A stretch of 64,000 bases of DNA, taken from positions 97,920,860-97,984,859 of the forward strand of contig OZ038485.1 of NCBI GenBank assembly GCA_964036315.1. The letters run 5' to 3'. Position 1 is the first letter of the stretch; each line of letters begins with the position of its first letter. The notes beneath the pieces are model-generated. The model worked only from the letters and a program-made list of their open reading frames with translations, was not told where the DNA came from and did not search any database. This document shows positions 60,840 through 64,000 of this stretch, piece after piece. The translations under genes were made by a program, and so were the position numbers. The stretch is from Acanthosepion esculentum. Taxonomy: Eukaryota > Mollusca > Cephalopoda > Sepiida > Sepiidae.

Positions 60840-61668
60840 TAAGCCCAACTTCTCGAGAGCTCCTCTCTGCGGCTGCTCGGTCTCACCATGTCCGCTGACC
60901 TGAGATGGAACAAATACATCGAGTCAATTGCTTCATCCACCGCAAGGAAAGTTGGCTCCCTGTGCGGGGCCAGGAAAATTTTCTCCCCGGAATCGATTCT
61001 CCAAACCTATAAATTAACCATTCGCCCTTGCATGGAGTATTGCTACCATATATGGTCTGGAGCCCCTGCTGTTTGCCTCAGCGTTCTTGATAAGATCCAG
61101 AGACGGATATGCAACGTAATTGGCTCTGATCTGTCATCTCAGCTGCAGTCGCTCTCTCAAAGACGCGCCGTTGCCTCGCTCTGTCTTTTTTACAAATACT
61201 TTCATGGTAATTGCTCCGATGAGCTGCTTTCGCTGGTTCCCAGGCCTCATGAATTTAAGCGTCCTACGAGGCTGGCATCCAGTTCCCACCCCTTCAACGT
61301 TAAAACTGTTAGATGTAGACGTCTCTTCTACTCCAATAGCTTCATGTCTCGCACATCTCGCCCGTGGAACTCCCTTCCTTATTCCTGTTTGCCTGACAAA
61401 TATAATCTCCAACTATTTAAGTGTAACGTCAATTGACATCTCCAGTTGCCTTGATCTATCCACTTCCCTTCTCCACATCCTTTCACCTTTCATTCCTATC
61501 TACTATCGCTCCAAATCTTCTGTAACCCCCTGTAATCGATCCACTATCTTTCTCCACATCCTCTCCTTTACCACTCCTATCTGCTCTTCCTCCAAACCTT
61601 CTGTAATCCCTTGCGTGCTAGTGGCTTCCAGTGGCTTGGGGTGAAAAGCTTAAAAAAAAAGAAGAAAT
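60840..61668 (+). pseudogene. Jockey-like LINE, 3' fragment with A-rich tail
   Basis: The frame opens after a TAA at 60840 and reads SLRLLGLTMSADLRWNKYI, ARKVGSLCGARKIFSPES, LQTYKLTIRPCMEYCYHIWS, LDKIQRRICNVIGSDL, LQSLSQRRAVASLCLFYKYF, then RTSRPWNSLPYSCLPDKYNL to a stop at 61436. This is the C-terminal RT/thumb part of a Jockey-type ORF2, open for almost 200 codons. A pyrimidine-rich 3' region follows and ends in an A-rich tail near 61650-61668, as expected for target-primed insertion. 5'-truncated, so not autonomous. The dead fragments at 1367-1795 and 7213-7770 are relatives. Confidence 0.88.
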
Positions 61669-61782
61669 CTTTTATTAATTGCACAACTCGGAGTTTCATT
61701 CCGAAGCAATTTTCCATTGTTAAATTTGTTTTTATTACTATTTATATGTTGTGCAATTAATGTAAGATATTATGTATATTGC

Positions 61783-61786
<4 letters not shown>

Positions 61787-61829
<43 letters not shown>
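61787..61829. repeat. (TA)n then T9, 3' tail side of the hammerhead element
   Basis: On the minus strand this reads as an A9 run followed by (TA)n directly after the hammerhead unit. Confidence 0.95.
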
Positions 61830-61834
61830 GTCAT

Positions 61835-61877
61835 CCACAGACAGACTGTTTCGCTGTTTCACAGCTCATCAGTGTGG
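61835..61877 (-). ncRNA. Type I hammerhead ribozyme with intact core
   Basis: On the minus strand stem I is CCACA (61877-61873) paired with UGUGG (61839-61835), 5 bp. CUGAUGA is at 61872-61866. Stem II GCUGU/ACAGC with loop GAA is at 61865-61853. GAAA is at 61852-61849. Stem III is ACA/UGU with loop GUC, and the cleavage triplet GUC ends at 61840. All invariant core positions (C3 to A9, G12-A13-A14, the A15.1-U16.1 pair, C17) are present. The 3-bp stem III is very short, as in retrozyme-type hammerheads that cut best as dimers. Confidence 0.88.
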
Positions 61878-61902
61878 CTAGACGTCCGGTTGTCTCTAGC
61901 TA

Positions 61903-61953
61903 GGATCGAAACCCGACTGAATTGGCGTCAGTCGGAACTTCTACCACTAAGCC
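61903..61953 (-). promoter_or_regulatory. tRNA-like internal RNA polymerase III promoter (A and B boxes)
   Basis: On the minus strand GGCTTAGTGGTAG (61953-61941) fits the A-box consensus TRGYNNANNNG. GGGTTTCGATCC (61914-61903) fits the B-box GGTTCGANTCC with one extra T. The distance suits a tRNA-type promoter. It lies upstream of the hammerhead in the same orientation. Confidence 0.7.
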
Positions 61954-62157
61954 GTCGGCGCACGGTTGGGATGAAGGTGAATTTTAGCGTGTTTATTTTT
62001 AGATTTAGATAAACACACAGTGACTGACAGTGACTCAATTCTGTCGAAGAGTCGTGCTATATTAGCTTTAATAGTCACTGTTTACAAATGCACCCCTCAC
62101 AACCACAGAGCTCAACCGAAATTAATTTTTCAGGAGCCAATATTTTTGTCATCCACA

Positions 62158-62161
<4 letters not shown>

Positions 62162-62202
<41 letters not shown>
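62162..62202. repeat. (TA)n microsatellite
   Basis: TA tract on the 5' side of the hammerhead element. Confidence 0.97.
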
Positions 62203-62204
<2 letters not shown>

Positions 62205-62286
62205 CGCTGTTACTTTACATTGAACACCGTTTTTTCTTACACTATAGAATATATGTTTTTGTATACGATCGCACGCTTGTATACCT

Positions 62287-62305
62287 GCGTATATTTACCC
62301 ATTCG

Positions 62306-62356
<51 letters not shown>

Positions 62357-62374
62357 GAATGGGTAAATAGACGC
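62287..62374. repeat. TA-cored palindrome, 21-bp arms (20/21)
   Basis: GCGTATATTTACCCATTCGAA (62287-62307, 21 nt, the last A shared with the TA edge) is the inverted match of 62354-62374. A (TA)n core of about 46 bp joins the arms, so the whole can extrude as a cruciform or fold as one long hairpin. Confidence 0.9.
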
Positions 62375-62387
62375 ATATATATATATA

Positions 62388-62431
62388 GAGTTGCCTGACG
62401 ATTGCACCAGCATGAAACAGACTATCGCCTC
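62388..62431 (+). ncRNA. Second hammerhead motif, partly degenerate
   Basis: On the plus strand stem I is GAG-UU-GC (62388-62394) with GC-CUC (62427-62431). CUGACGA is at 62395-62401. Stem II UGC/GCA with loop ACCA and a U-U closing mismatch spans 62402-62413. GAAA is at 62414-62417. A weak stem III ACA/UAU carries a C-A mismatch, and AUC is the cleavage triplet ending at 62426. The core nucleotides are intact, but the two mismatches next to the core suggest low or no activity. It lies between TA tracts, opposite in strand to the first motif. Confidence 0.6.
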
Positions 62432-62453
62432 TAAGTGCTGACTTCCATGTCCA

Positions 62454-62459
<6 letters not shown>

Positions 62460-62546
<87 letters not shown>
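62460..62546. repeat. (TA)n(TG)n microsatellite
   Basis: About 19 TA and 23 TG units. Confidence 0.98.
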
Positions 62547-63225
62547 TGTACTTACAAGACGCTGCTGCTTGGAAGACGCACCCTAATATTGAAAAGAAAT
62601 TTCTAAGAAAATAAAAGTCATTCTCATGCAACAACACATTCACCCTGCGTACCTCATATACTGGCGCCACGTATTGTTTACATTAATCACTCGTCCGATT
62701 TTATTTGTATGGCAATGATAAACAATTCAAGAGCAGAACGGCCCACGCCGCTGCAAGTAAACAGAACATTTTTAAGCTTGTGGTTCAGCTCCAGGAAGGT
62801 TTATAGTCTTGGAAATACTTGTAACAGCTAAGTGCTGAGTTTGCATCATATAAAAGGCTGAATTCGATAGATAGCTAACATGTAATGACTCAACGTACAA
62901 ATCCACGTCTCTATCAGTCAACCCAATTAGGTAACCGTTCAAGCTTACTTGAGTCTTGGAAGACCCGCACGTATATTTCAGGTTATTTTTTAGGGAAAAA
63001 AGTAAGTATTGTAAGCTGGAAAATACGGTATATTATATGAGAAATGGAAAGACATAATTTTAGTCTTTAATAATAATGGTGTTTTGAAAAATATTAAAAT
63101 AATTAATAATTTTAGATATTCTCAAAACTATTAAATTCTGAATCATTTGATTTTAATTAGGAAAGGTAAAATAAAAATAAAAAAGTTTATTTCATTAACT
63201 ATTAATATGATAGCGTCCTGGTTAA
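62547..63225. other. Unassigned, no gene seen
   Basis: AT-rich towards 63050-63200. No ORF or repeat recognised. Confidence 0.5.
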
Positions 63226-63420
63226 GACAATAAACTAAAACCGCGTCCTGGGTAAGACGATAAACTACGTCCAACTGCAAGGCCTTTGATCAGGAGGTTT
63301 TGAGGAGCGTGGAACCACCCCTTAATTACTGGTGTTCCCAGGTCCACTCAGAACTCTGTAATTTTGTTGGCATTAAATAACCCATTGATGTGTTGATATG
63401 CTGTAAAACAAATCAAACCC
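63226..63420 (+). repeat. SINE-like repeat B, copy 3
   Basis: GTCCTGGGTAAGACGATAAA, TTTTGAGGAGCGTGGAACCA and the tail GTGTTGATATGCTGTAAA match the copy at 12690-12965. It ends in an A/C-rich run. A short partial repeat of the head (GCGTCCTGGTTAAGACAATA) precedes it at 63213. Confidence 0.7.
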
Positions 63421-63599
63421 CCCCCAAAAAAATGATATTTTTTCCAAATTTCACCCAAGAAAATTTATTAAAGAAAAATTCGGACTTGCGAAACCATTTT
63501 TAGAACCGATGTACTTTAGATGAACCCGATCACGAATGGATTCGCCGGTCGAGGAAAGCCGAATAGTGCTTTTAAGCGCAAATTTCTTGAAAGTTGGTA

Positions 63600-63690
63600 T
63601 GAAGCACGTCGGATTTAACGACGATTTCTCCAGCTAAGAAGGACACAGGTTCGTATTCTGCCGTGGGGCGCATTTTTCGTTTAATAAATT
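63600..63690 (+). repeat. tRNA-derived SINE-like repeat C, second copy
   Basis: AAGGACACAGGTTCGTATTC carries a B-box-like GGTTCGTATTC. The following GTGGGGCGCATTTTTCGTTT matches the layout at 60545-60672. Confidence 0.45.
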
Positions 63691-63827
63691 TTCTCCAACA
63701 TTCAGGCCGGTAGACGAAAATAAACAAACATACTGTTTAACAAATAAACGGAACGTCTACTCAAATATGGGTATCCAGTAAAAATAAGGTTTAAGTGATA
63801 AAATCTGTCCGATTAATAAATAAAAGA

Positions 63828-63875
63828 TTCATTACTTCTCTAGAAACATATATATATATTTCTACAGAAGTAATG

Positions 63876-63877
<2 letters not shown>
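63828..63877. repeat. TA-cored hairpin, 19-bp arms (18/19), 12-nt loop
   Basis: TTCATTACTTCTCTAGAAA (63828-63846) pairs with TTTCTACAGAAGTAATGAA (63859-63877). The loop is CATATATATATA. Same design as the palindrome at 62287-62374 but unrelated arms. Confidence 0.9.

Positions 63878-63879
<2 letters not shown>

Positions 63880-63903
<24 letters not shown>
63880..63903. repeat. (TA)n microsatellite
   Basis: Short TA tract next to the hairpin. Confidence 0.95.
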
Positions 63904-63907
<4 letters not shown>

Positions 63908-64000
63908 TAGGTAACTATACTCGTGTCGAAAAACCTTCGAACTCTTGATTTAACAACAGCCAAATCAATCACGAAGGAAAAGAAGGTTTTAAAAAAAGAA

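Larger units (their letters stand above)
61830..62161 (-). mobile_element. Retrozyme/SINE-like element: tRNA-like boxes plus hammerhead ribozyme
   Basis: The minus-strand sequence TGTCTGTGGATGACAAAAA occurs twice, at 62161-62143 and 61843-61825. In the hammerhead the cut would fall after TGTC, so cut-to-cut length is 318 nt (62157 to 61840). The inner end has the whole ribozyme; the outer end keeps only the GUC site and the downstream stem strand, its core replaced by (TA)n. Inside are tRNA-like A and B boxes. (TA)n flanks both sides and an A9 run follows the inner end. The layout fits a monomer retrotransposed from a circular or tandem ribozyme RNA. No ORF. Confidence 0.7.

Noticed and set aside
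61134..61644. Alternative frames (174 and 92 codons) across the Jockey-like fragment
   Set aside because: They overlap the frame that carries the RT motifs and contain none themselves.

Overview
The window looks like repeat-dominated DNA from a metazoan. A cephalopod mollusc (octopus-like) is the best guess. The grounds are dense (TA)n, (CTAT)n and CA microsatellites, many degraded non-LTR retrotransposons, mariner and hAT-like relics, tRNA-derived SINE-like repeats, and the purine motif AAGGGAGATAACTCC, which I associate with molluscan DNA. The species assignment is inference. No complete host gene is visible. Two promoter or first-exon candidates (about 4.5-4.7 kb and 59.65 kb) are the only possible pieces of host genes.

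Layout. 0.15-0.98 kb: 17-bp minisatellite. 1.4-11.8 kb: a graveyard of mobile elements, including Jockey-like RT fragments, a mariner transposase fragment, the C-terminus of a restriction-like-endonuclease retrotransposon, a DD37D mariner-like element with both terminal repeats, a second LINE C-terminus present twice, and SINE-like repeats, with (TA)n tracts between many of them. 12-17.7 kb: mostly non-coding AT-rich DNA with a broken, intron-containing hAT-like pseudogene (14.1-15.6 kb). 17.8-19.0 kb: a polypurine GAAA tract. 19.2-57.2 kb: one non-LTR retrotransposon ORF fragment in which 35 codons of the reverse-transcriptase C-terminal region have expanded into about 357 tandem copies of a 105-bp monomer (37.5 kb). 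The array is organised in higher-order repeats, and the unique 5' and 3' parts of the LINE still flank it. 57.2-61.7 kb: more LINE and SINE remnants, microsatellites and the exon candidate. 61.8-62.45 kb: two hammerhead ribozyme motifs. One has an intact core and closes a 318-nt cleavage-site-to-cleavage-site unit that also carries tRNA-like A and B boxes, a retrozyme-like element. 62.5-64 kb: SINE copies, TA-cored palindromes and unassigned DNA.

The two main results are (1) a satellite born inside a LINE reading frame, with both flanking halves of the parent ORF preserved and several levels of higher-order repeat, and (2) a hammerhead-bearing, SINE-like retrozyme unit. Long open frames inside the satellite follow from the 105-bp (35-codon) period and are not evidence of a protein gene.
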